Shown: one piece after another, positions 1 to 3,657 of the stretch
How positions within the stretch are numbered: the first letter of the stretch is position 1
How the letters are laid out: each line of letters starts with the position of its first letter
Origin: an uncultured Lachnospiraceae bacterium
GTDB lineage: Bacteria; Bacillota; Clostridia; Lachnospirales; Lachnospiraceae
Direction: 5' to 3'
DNA: 7,949 nucleotides
Assembly (NCBI GenBank): GCA_910583615.1
Contig: CAJTXP010000082.1
Span: 1 to 7,949, forward strand
The notes under the pieces: generated by a model
Databases searched by the model: none
Seen by the model: the letters and a program-made list of their open reading frames with translations, nothing else
Told to the model about the DNA's origin: nothing
Program-made: the position numbers and the translations under genes

Positions 1-2
1 AC

Positions 3-584
3 TTTAAGGAAGATGAAACATTCAACCTGCGCCTGATCGTTATCTACACCAGCGACGTACAAAGCGCGGAGCCAACGCTTGAAACGGACTGTTTTACCCT
101 GCGTACCGAACAGGCTTTCCTGTCTCATATAGACGGCGAGGCAGCCTTTCATGAAATTCAGGGCAAACTCCAGTCCGGCATCCCTTTGGCAAATGATGAC
201 CTGATGCGGTTGGTGATCCTACCGCTTACGGTTCCCGGTACGGAAGGGAAACAGAGTATGCTGGAGAGGATCGTTGACCTGGCTGAACAGATACCGGACG
301 AAGGGCAGCGGATTTTTACCCTGTCCGGCGTGATAGTTGCAAGTGACAAATTTATAAACAGGAATTACATGGATCAAATAAGGAGGCGCATCAACATGAC
401 ACAGTTAGGACAGCTTTATGAGAAGGAAAAAATTGAATATGGTAATCAGAAAGCAAGGGAAAAAGTCATAGAAATGGCTAAATCCTTGATGGATGAAGGT
501 GACGACATTATTAAGATTATGAAAGTTACCGGACTGACTGAGGCAGAGTTACTTCGCCTTCAGGATGAAAATGTAACTGTATAA
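3..584 (+). CDS. Rpn/PD-(D/E)XK family nuclease, C-terminal part (5' end outside window)
   Basis: The frame is open from the window edge and gives 193 residues to the stop. The stretch LIVIYTSDVQ near the visible start is typical of the core of Rpn (recombination-promoting nuclease/putative transposase, PDDEXK_2) proteins. The C-terminus has a charged helix (QLYEKEKIEY) followed by an HTH-like IIKIMKVTGLTEAEL motif usual at the end of this family. The catalytic PD-(D/E)XK residues would lie mostly upstream of the window, so nuclease activity cannot be judged. Family members are DNA endonucleases linked to toxicity, phage defence and RecA-independent recombination. An internal AGGAGG/ATG at 381-398 could yield a separate 62-residue product, and a related free-standing copy follows 115 bp downstream. 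The family call is fairly sure; the intact N-terminus is an assumption. Confidence 0.72.
   Translation, partial: FKEDETFNLRLIVIYTSDVQSAEPTLETDCFTLRTEQAFLSHIDGEAAFHEIQGKLQSGIPLANDDLMRLVILPLTVPGTEGKQSMLERIVDLAEQIPDEGQRIFTLSGVIVASDKFINRNYMDQIRRRINMTQLGQLYEKEKIEYGNQKAREKVIEMAKSLMDEGDDIIKIMKVTGLTEAELLRLQDENVTV
381..398 (+). promoter_or_regulatory. Internal ribosome binding site and ATG within the rpn-like gene
   Basis: A perfect AGGAGG (381-386) lies 9 nt before an in-frame ATG (396-398). In the long frame these bases encode Arg-Arg. A weak promoter-like pair, GTGATA (330-335) and TATAAA (353-358) with 17 bp between, precedes it. The same spacing (CGGAGG, 9 nt, ATG) is kept before the free-standing copy at 700, which argues that the internal start is used. 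Confidence 0.5.
396..584 (+). CDS. Putative intragenic short Rpn product (RpnS-like, 62 aa)
   Basis: This is the in-frame C-terminal 62-residue segment of the rpn-like gene, beginning MTQLGQLYEKEK and ending at the same stop. It comprises a charged amphipathic helix and a short HTH-like unit (IIKIMKVTGLTEAEL). It has its own consensus Shine-Dalgarno. In E. coli, Rpn genes encode a long toxic nuclease (RpnL) and an intragenic short C-terminal protein (RpnS) that neutralises it; the arrangement here has the same geometry. What is seen is the start signal and the duplicated paralogue of identical length; the antitoxin role is inferred from the family. Confidence 0.42.
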   Translation: MTQLGQLYEKEKIEYGNQKAREKVIEMAKSLMDEGDDIIKIMKVTGLTEAELLRLQDENVTV

Positions 585-699
585 TACCAGCAAAGCAGTG
601 GACCACGATTTCTTTAATTTACCTTAGCTTCTCCCTAACAATTCACTGCTCTGAAAGAATACCGTAAATTTAGCAGAACAGATACGGAGGCATACAAAC

Positions 700-888
700 A
701 TGACACAGTTAGGACAGCTTTATGAGAAAGAAAAAATTGAATATGCGAACCAGAAGGTAAGGGAAAAAGCCATAGAAATTGCAAAGTCTTTACTGGAAGA
801 TGGTACTGAAATCGTAAAAATTATGAAAGCTACCGGCCTTACGGAGGAGGAACTTCTCAGTCTTCAAAATGAATTATTAACGGTATAA
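700..888 (+). CDS. Free-standing paralogue of the Rpn C-terminal segment (62 aa)
   Basis: The 62-residue product aligns without gaps to the last 62 residues of the preceding rpn-like gene, 46 of 62 identical by my count, with the first 15 residues identical. It starts at the codon equivalent to the internal ATG and has CGGAGG 9 nt upstream (685-690). Upstream in-frame codons still read QIRR-x-x-N as in the long gene, then meet a stop at 652-654, so it derives from a longer copy whose nuclease part is gone. Most differences are conservative (I/V, D/E, L/M), consistent with selection on protein. A weak promoter candidate is TTCACT (642-647) with TAAATT (665-670) at 17 bp. A strong terminator follows. 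It is likely a stand-alone RpnS-type inhibitor or regulator; alternatively it is a surviving gene fragment. Confidence 0.62.
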   Translation: MTQLGQLYEKEKIEYANQKVREKAIEIAKSLLEDGTEIVKIMKATGLTEEELLSLQNELLTV

Positions 889-908
889 AAAGTGTTTGCA
901 ATGATTTC

Positions 909-933
909 GGACCGGTTCTCACCGGTCCTTTTT
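909..933 (+). terminator. Intrinsic terminator after the rpn C-terminal paralogue
   Basis: A perfect 7-bp stem GGACCGG/CCGGTCC with a six-base loop is followed directly by TTTTT. It lies 20 bp after the stop of the 62-residue gene and also separates it from the convergent tRNA array. Confidence 0.85.
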
Positions 934-959
934 AACTATGATATATCTTCCGATAAAAG

Positions 960-1044
960 CGTTTGCGGAAGGATTTGAACCTTCGGTGCGTTGCCGCACA
1001 CCACTTTAGCAGAGTGGCACCATAGACCGCTCGGACACGCAAAC
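960..1044 (-). tRNA. tRNA-Ser (GCU), uninterrupted
   Basis: The minus strand gives acceptor arms GTTTGCG/CGCAAAC with discriminator G, an anticodon arm CCACT-CTGCTAA-AGTGG (anticodon GCU, reads AGC/AGU), a long class II variable arm (GTGCG-GCAA-CGCAC) and a T-arm GAAGG-TTCAAAT-CCTTC. CCA is not encoded. It is the last tRNA of the array, 6 nt after tRNA-Tyr. Its T-loop lacks the TTCGAGC form found in the interrupted genes. Confidence 0.93.
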
Positions 1045-1064
1045 GGAAAGTGGATGGGGCAGGG

Positions 1065-1117
1065 CGCAAAACGTCCAGTGGACGTTTGTCCTGCGCCGAC
1101 CGAAGTGGAACGGAGAC
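1065..1117 (-). repeat. tRNA-interrupting hairpin element, copy 3 (T-loop of tRNA-Tyr)
   Basis: This 53-bp copy begins GTCTCCGTTCCACTTCGGTC and folds into GGCGCA / GGAC bulge / AAACGTCC-ACT-GGACGTTT / TGCGCC (the last C pair uses flanking tRNA sequence). It is the most diverged copy, yet every stem position that differs from the others is compensated on the opposite strand. Confidence 0.8.
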
Positions 1118-1161
1118 CTCGAACCTGCGGTGTTTCTGTGTGACGGATTTACAGTCCGCTG

Positions 1162-1213
1162 GTCTACGCTCCGCTCCGGTCGTTGCTAAGCATGGTCCAC
1201 TGGACCATAGCAA
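1162..1213 (+). repeat. tRNA-interrupting hairpin element, copy 4 (inverted, D-loop of tRNA-Tyr)
   Basis: This 52-bp copy lies in the opposite orientation to the other three. It begins GTCTACGCTCCGCTCCGGTC and folds into GTTGCT / AAGC bulge / ATGGTCC-ACT-GGACCAT / AGCAAC. The chosen borders (after TG at 1160-1161 and before CC at 1214-1215) are the ones that restore the D-stem GCC/GGC. No target duplication is seen. Confidence 0.8.
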
Positions 1214-1241
1214 CCTCGCCTCTAGGCATACCCATCCAAAA

Positions 1242-1313
1242 GGCGACCAGAGGGAATCGAACCCCCATAAGCAGAGCCACAATCTGCCGGACTACCATTA
1301 TCCTATAGCCACC
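1242..1313 (-). tRNA. tRNA-His (GUG), uninterrupted
   Basis: Anticodon arm GCAGA-TTGTGGC-TCTGC gives anticodon GUG. The acceptor GGTGGCTA pairs with TGGTCGCC through several G-U pairs and includes the G-1:C73 pair expected of tRNA-His. D-arm GGA/TCC and T-arm GGGGG-TTCGATT-CCCTC are intact. CCA is not encoded. The wobble-rich acceptor suggests a phage- or plasmid-borne tRNA. It is separated from tRNA-Glu-CUC by one base and from tRNA-Tyr by four. Confidence 0.88.
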
Positions 1314-1314
1314 G

Positions 1315-1438
1315 TAGCTCCTGCGGGGTGCTGTGGTCCGGTGGACCACGTCCAGCACCGACCGAAGCGGAGCGTAGACCTCGAACCCATCATTTCCGGC
1401 TTGAGAGGCCGGCGTCCTGACCTTTAGACTAAGGAGCC
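1315..1438 (-). tRNA. tRNA-Glu (CUC), interrupted in the T-loop
   Basis: Exons at 1438-1380 (59 nt) and 1328-1315 (14 nt) total 73 nt. Joined, they give acceptor GGCTCCT/AGGAGCT (one terminal G-U), anticodon arm CCGGC-CTCTCAA-GCCGG (anticodon CUC) and T-arm ATGGG-TTCGAGC-CCCGC (one terminal mismatch). The 51-bp hairpin element sits between T-loop positions 59 and 60, exactly the same site as in tRNA-Lys and tRNA-Tyr. The gene is 4 nt downstream of tRNA-Glu-UUC. Weakening of the T-stem may mean relaxed selection. Confidence 0.82.
1329..1379 (-). repeat. tRNA-interrupting hairpin element, copy 2 (T-loop of tRNA-Glu-CUC)
   Basis: This 51-bp copy is 48/51 identical to the one in tRNA-Lys; the three differences lie in the bulge (GGAC versus AAAC) and the terminal loop (ACC versus ACT), none in a stem. 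It folds into GGTGCT / GGAC / GTGGTCC-ACC-GGACCAC / AGCACC. Confidence 0.85.
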
Positions 1439-1442
1439 TTAA

Positions 1443-1515
1443 TGATCCCCATGGGACTTGAACCCAATACCTCCGGCTTGAAAGGCCGGTGTCCTGACCT
1501 TTAGACCAGGGGATC
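1443..1515 (-). tRNA. tRNA-Glu (UUC), uninterrupted
   Basis: Acceptor GATCCCC/GGGGATC with discriminator A, anticodon arm CCGGC-CTTTCAA-GCCGG (anticodon UUC), and T-loop TTCAAGT flanked by GGG/CCC pairs. It is 73 nt with no encoded CCA. It is the first tRNA after the xre gene and closely related to the adjacent Glu-CUC gene, but without an insert. Confidence 0.93.
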
Positions 1516-1519
1516 TTAC

Positions 1520-1541
1520 TGCAGGCACTTCTCTGCCTGCA
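1520..1541 (-). other. Hairpin between xre and the tRNA-Glu gene
   Basis: A perfect 8-bp stem TGCAGGCA/TGCCTGCA with a six-base loop ends 4 bases before the 5' end of tRNA-Glu. There is no T-run, so it is not an obvious terminator. It may stabilise the xre mRNA end or serve in processing of a joint mRNA-tRNA transcript. Confidence 0.45.
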
Positions 1542-1575
1542 CGTTGTCACTGTTATTTTTCTTTCTTAGTTCCAT

Positions 1576-1830
1576 TCATGCGCTGATCTGTACCTGCGCA
1601 GCTGTATCCGTGACCAGAATATCATCCACACGCACCTGCAGGACTGCCGCAAGCACCACCAGATTGTCTATAGTCGGCAAAGCCGCCCCCTGTTGCCACT
1701 TGTATATAGCCTGCGGCGTGGCAAAACCAAAAATATCCTGCAGGTCCCTTACAGACAGACCTGCCTGCTTCCGTAGTCTGCCTATGTTCTGTCCGGTTCT
1801 TATCATATCTATAACCGGTAAATTCACCAT
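1576..1830 (-). CDS. XRE-family HTH transcriptional regulator (84 aa)
   Basis: The start is the ATG at 1830, 8 nt after AGGAGG; an upstream in-frame GTG overlaps that site and is unlikely. The protein begins MVNLPVIDMIRTGQNIGRLR and has a single Cro/C1-type HTH over roughly residues 14-68, with GLSVRDLQDIFGFATPQAIYKWQ as positioning and recognition helices followed by LPTIDNLVVLAAVLQV. It is a compact DNA-binding protein of a kind common in Lachnospiraceae accessory regions, where it represses mobile-element promoters. It is wedged between tRNA-Lys and tRNA-Glu on the same strand, so it probably shares a transcript with them. The palindrome at 2320-2338 is a candidate operator. Confidence 0.88.
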   Translation of the reverse strand: MVNLPVIDMIRTGQNIGRLRKQAGLSVRDLQDIFGFATPQAIYKWQQGAALPTIDNLVVLAAVLQVRVDDILVTDTAAQVQISA

Positions 1831-1873
1831 GATCCTCACCTCCTGTTATCCAAATTCTATAACCAGGCGGTAA

Positions 1874-1997
1874 TGCTCCATATGGGGTGCTGTGGTCCAG
1901 TGGACCACGTTTAGCACCGACCGAAGCGGAGCGTAGACCTCGGACCCATGGCCACTCGATTAAAAGTCGAGTGCTCTCCCAGCTGAGCTAATGGAGC
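1874..1997 (-). tRNA. tRNA-Lys (UUU), interrupted in the T-loop
   Basis: Exons at 1997-1939 (59 nt) and 1887-1874 (14 nt) total 73 nt. Joined, they give a perfect acceptor GCTCCAT/ATGGAGC with discriminator A, a standard D-arm (GCTC/GAGC), anticodon arm CTCGA-CTTTTAA-TCGAG (anticodon UUU) and a perfect T-stem ATGGG/CCCAT with loop TCCGAGC. The intervening 51 bp lie between loop positions 59 and 60. All helices remain perfect despite the insertion, which suggests either recent insertion or a tRNA still under selection. CCA is not encoded. Confidence 0.86.
1888..1938 (-). repeat. tRNA-interrupting hairpin element, copy 1 (T-loop of tRNA-Lys)
   Basis: This 51-bp copy has a 20-nt conserved leader GTCTACGCTCCGCTTCGGTC and then a hairpin GGTGCT / AAAC bulge / GTGGTCC-ACT-GGACCAC / AGCACC. 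It has no coding capacity and no flanking duplication. It looks like a non-autonomous palindromic element (MITE/REP-like) or a structured intervening RNA. Confidence 0.85.
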
Positions 1998-2070
1998 ATA
2001 AAAATACCGCCCATCCTGTAAAGATTTTCTCATACAAGATAAGCGGTACTTGAAATCTATGGTCTTTTCC

Positions 2071-2091
2071 GGCAGTCTTCCAAAAACTGCC
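2071..2091 (-). other. Hairpin after the 47-residue gene
   Basis: GGCAGT and ACTGCC form a 6-bp stem with a 9-nt loop just after the small gene. There is no T-run after it on the minus strand, so read-through into tRNA-Lys is likely. The remaining bases up to 1997 show no clear promoter. Confidence 0.3.
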
Positions 2092-2098
2092 ATGAGCA

Positions 2099-2242
2099 TC
2101 ACACAGCTTTTCGCTTTTTCCTTATCTTACATGAGCGCATCTTAACCAGACTCTGTTCTTTTTCTTTACTGAACAGTGCCTCATAATGTTCGCTATGCAG
2201 ATAATATGCGAAGCCATTCGCAGCGAAATTAACTGTTGCCAT
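2099..2242 (-). CDS. Small hypothetical protein (47 aa)
   Basis: An ATG at 2242 is preceded by a GGAAAG ribosome site 5 nt upstream and opens 47 codons. The product starts MATVNFAANGFAYYLHSEHY and ends in a very basic tail (KIRKKRKAV). The N-terminal part is aromatic-rich and the C-terminal part is Lys/Arg-rich, which would suit nucleic-acid binding, but I do not recognise a family. It is the first gene after the strong promoter at 2293-2321 and the next downstream feature is tRNA-Lys, so it likely heads the tRNA/xre transcript. Confidence 0.5.
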   Translation of the reverse strand: MATVNFAANGFAYYLHSEHYEALFSKEKEQSLVKMRSCKIRKKRKAV

Positions 2243-2292
2243 GATACTTTCCTTTCTGGACTCATCCGGTCCGCTTTTTCTTAACTGTAACT

Positions 2293-2321
2293 ACTATAGC
2301 ACCAATTCCCGGATTTGTCAT
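2293..2321 (-). promoter_or_regulatory. Sigma-A type promoter with extended -10
   Basis: On the minus strand, ATGACA (-35, 5/6 to consensus) is separated by 17 bp from TATAGT (-10, 5/6), which is preceded by TGC as an extended -10. Predicted transcription starts about 44 nt before the 47-residue gene. Confidence 0.65.
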
Positions 2322-2338
2322 TATACTGATAGTATAAT
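2320..2338. promoter_or_regulatory. Perfect palindromic operator candidate overlapping the -35
   Basis: ATTATACT-GAT-AGTATAAT has 8-bp perfect arms and a 3-bp spacer and overlaps the upstream edge of the -35 element. Size and symmetry suit a dimeric XRE-type repressor, such as the protein encoded at 1576-1830; that pairing is inferred. Confidence 0.55.
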
Positions 2339-2360
2339 TTTGGTGGATGCCTTTCTGCTC

Positions 2361-2594
2361 TTATTTCTGCCTTACTTCCAGACCATCCAGCCGGAGTCCC
2401 GGCAGGCCGACCAGATACCATTGATTATCCATCCCCATCTCTACACGGGCAGGAACCCAGATGTCGTTCAGCTTAAACTCAAAAACTTCCCCGCAGTGGA
2501 TGCCTCCATAATCCCGTTTGTCACCATCCTCATCCGTGTAATGGAAATTGTACCTGTCACTTTTCCTGTCATAAAATAATGTGCCATGTTTCAT
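2361..2594 (-). CDS. DUF5348 domain protein (77 aa)
   Basis: The start is taken as the ATG at 2594, which follows AAGGAGGAG closely; an upstream in-frame ATG lacks a ribosome site. The product reads MKHGTLFYDRKSDRYNFHY, then YGGIHCGEVFEF, WVPARVEMG and WYLVGLPGLRLDGLEVR. These match the short all-beta DUF5348 proteins found beside recombinases and regulators in Lachnospiraceae mobile elements. The function is unknown. It lies 67 bp downstream of the resolvase gene, probably in one operon. Confidence 0.75.
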   Translation of the reverse strand: MKHGTLFYDRKSDRYNFHYTDEDGDKRDYGGIHCGEVFEFKLNDIWVPARVEMGMDNQWYLVGLPGLRLDGLEVRQK

Positions 2595-2661
2595 TTCATC
2601 TCCTCCTTGAAAGTTATTTAATAAGTAAAGATACCCTCCCATACTGCTTTCTTGAAAAAAT

Positions 2662-3261
2662 TTATTCTCCATCCTCATATTTTTTCACCAGACGATAGAA
2701 ACTGTCCTTTTTAAGCCCGGTCCGGCGCATTGCTTCCACTGCAGTAATACTCCCTTCCTTCCATGCGCCATAACATTCGCTCCAGTTCTCCGGATACTCC
2801 ACACGGGGCCGGCCCAGATACTTCCCGGCTTCTTTCGCTGTTTCGATTCCCTGGCGCTGCAACTCATGCCGTTCCTCCCAGTCGCCTTCCGCCACATAGG
2901 ACAGTAACGCCAGCACCACATCCGTGATAACCTGCCCCAGAAGATCCTTATTGAGCGAAGTGTCCAGGATTTTATTATCTGCCACCCGGATATCCATGCC
3001 CAGCTCCTTCGTAATATGATGCCACTCCCGGTAGATCTCCCTGTAATTCCTTCCAAACCTCTTCAGCTCCGTCACCGTCAGTCTGTCTCCAGGACGCATG
3101 ATATGGTTCACAAGCATGTCATACCGTTCCCGTTCAAAGTTATGCCCGGACTTTTTCTCCACATAGATGTTCCGTTCCTCAATCCCCATGTCCATCAGAA
3201 TCCTGATCTGTCTGGCAGGGTTCTGATCCTTAGTGGAAACACGCACATATCCAAAATCCAT
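2662..3261 (-). CDS. Serine recombinase/resolvase (199 aa)
   Basis: The N-terminal catalytic domain starts MDFGYVRVSTKDQN with nucleophile Ser9 and Arg7, followed by PGDRLTVTELKRFGRN (Arg68 and Arg71 equivalents), a long helix, GKYLGRP as the linker, and a C-terminal HTH (ITAVEAMRRTGLKKDSFYRL, about residues 172-192). Length and order match small Tn3/Hin-type resolvases. ATG at 3261 follows AGGAGG at 8 nt. Two departures stand out: Lys where Asp is usual in the LDR motif, and GDWEERHE where an ER-based helix E start is usual. Three repeat-built subsites lie immediately upstream (3291-3414), the standard resolvase/res layout. It probably resolves multimers or cointegrates of the host element. 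Confidence 0.88.
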   Translation of the reverse strand: MDFGYVRVSTKDQNPARQIRILMDMGIEERNIYVEKKSGHNFERERYDMLVNHIMRPGDRLTVTELKRFGRNYREIYREWHHITKELGMDIRVADNKILDTSLNKDLLGQVITDVVLALLSYVAEGDWEERHELQRQGIETAKEAGKYLGRPRVEYPENWSECYGAWKEGSITAVEAMRRTGLKKDSFYRLVKKYEDGE

Positions 3262-3290
3262 AAAACCGCCTCCTATTCTGCAGAAATCCG

Positions 3291-3414
3291 TGTCGCAAAA
3301 GGTATACCTTTGGAGATATGAAATTCACTATGCTCTTTCAGGCATTTTCCTGTCGCAAAAGGTTCAAAATCTTTTTTGCGATATCGCAGGGCGGATACCA
3401 TACCTTTTGCGACA
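3291..3414. promoter_or_regulatory. res-like recombination site with three subsites
   Basis: Three sites are built from the arm TGTCGCAAAAGG and its partner TATCGCA. Site I (3291-3318, 28 bp) has 12-bp arms around a central TATA. Site II (3351-3383, 33 bp) pairs TGTCGCAAAAGG with TTTTTTGCGATA. Site III (3382-3414, 33 bp) ends CCTTTTGCGACA in the opposite orientation and shares a TA step with site II. Site I and site II centres are about 62-63 bp apart, near six helical turns. The 28-bp first site with a central AT, next to the resolvase start, matches Tn3-family res organisation. The resolvase promoter probably overlaps it. Confidence 0.7.
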
Positions 3415-3440
3415 CATCATTCTATACGCAGAGAATGGCA

Positions 3441-3465
3441 AAATGGCAACAGCTTCCTGCCATTT
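3441..3465 (-). terminator. Intrinsic terminator after the sigma region 2-like gene
   Basis: AAATGGCA and TGCCATTT form an 8-bp stem with a 9-nt loop, directly abutting the stop codon of the 63-residue gene, with T-runs on both sides, so it could work in both directions. It insulates the sigma/HTH unit from the res site. Confidence 0.65.
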
Positions 3466-3657
3466 TTAGATCCGGAATTTCCGTATGCAGTTCAGCAGGG
3501 TTGCTGAAAGCTCCTGATACAGATCTTCCTCAAACCGGTTCTGCTCCATGGCGTTTTTTATCAGAAGCGGGCGGTACATCCGGAAGATCTCCTCCTGAGC
3601 GCTCCTATCCCCTGATTTCGCCTGCTCCAGTAATTTTTCAAAACTCATCCTTTCCAT
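3466..3657 (-). CDS. Helix-turn-helix / sigma region 2-like protein (63 aa)
   Basis: The product MERMSFEKLLEQAKSGDRSA continues with MYRPLLIKNAMEQN and RFEEDLYQELSATLL, ending in CIRKF. This resembles the short HTH_16-type proteins of Tn916/Tn1549-like conjugative elements, and the pattern Y-x-PLI-K...EDLYQEL...I-KF recalls sigma-70 region 2. It overlaps the upstream sigma-like gene by 20 bp, implying translational coupling. A ribosome site GGAG lies 4 nt before ATG 3657; ATG 3648 is an alternative. A split sigma pair such as SigO/RsoA of B. subtilis, with RsoA supplying region 2, is a plausible model. It may control transfer or excision genes. Confidence 0.7.
   Translation of the reverse strand: MERMSFEKLLEQAKSGDRSAQEEIFRMYRPLLIKNAMEQNRFEEDLYQELSATLLNCIRKFRI

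Larger units (their letters stand above)
1051..1237 (-). tRNA. tRNA-Tyr (GUA), interrupted twice
   Basis: Exons at 1237-1214, 1161-1118 and 1064-1051 total 82 nt. Joined, they give acceptor GGATGGG/CCCATCC with discriminator A, a D-arm GCC-loop-GGC, an anticodon arm GCGGA-CTGTAAA-TCCGT (anticodon GUA), a longer variable region and a T-arm GCAGG-TTCGAGC-CCTGC. As written, the gene is split by two copies of the hairpin element: an inverted one in the 3' part of the D-loop/D-stem (1162-1213) and one between T-loop positions 59 and 60 (1065-1117). Without removal of both, the RNA cannot fold as a tRNA, so either it is spliced or it is a pseudogene. The variable region has no obvious stem, which is unusual for bacterial tRNA-Tyr. 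Confidence 0.8.

Noticed and set aside
597..607. AGTGGACCACG matches the central part of the tRNA-interrupting element.
   Set aside because: Only 11 bases match and neither the leader nor the outer stem is present, so chance or an unprovable relic.
594..650. Inverted repeat AGCAGTG/CACTGCT between the two rpn-related genes.
   Set aside because: The loop is 43 nt and there is no T-run, so it is not a convincing terminator or operator.
1051..1237. tRNA-Tyr as a tRNA with an enlarged natural variable arm only.
   Set aside because: The extra sequence is not in the variable region; the T-stem and D-stem pair only after removal of both element copies.
932..1550. Long open frames on both strands across the tRNA array.
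   Set aside because: They overlap tRNA genes and element copies, have no good ribosome sites, and read as low-quality Arg/Ser/Pro-rich translations.
1065..1938. Element copies as CRISPR-like repeats or as terminators.
   Set aside because: Spacing is irregular, one copy is inverted, no T-runs follow, and positions coincide exactly with tRNA loops.
1911..2102. Minus-strand open frame overlapping tRNA-Lys.
   Set aside because: It runs through the tRNA and the element, and its translation shows no protein-like features.
2333..2338. Perfect TATAAT on the + strand within the palindrome.
   Set aside because: No -35 at a suitable distance and no + strand gene follows.
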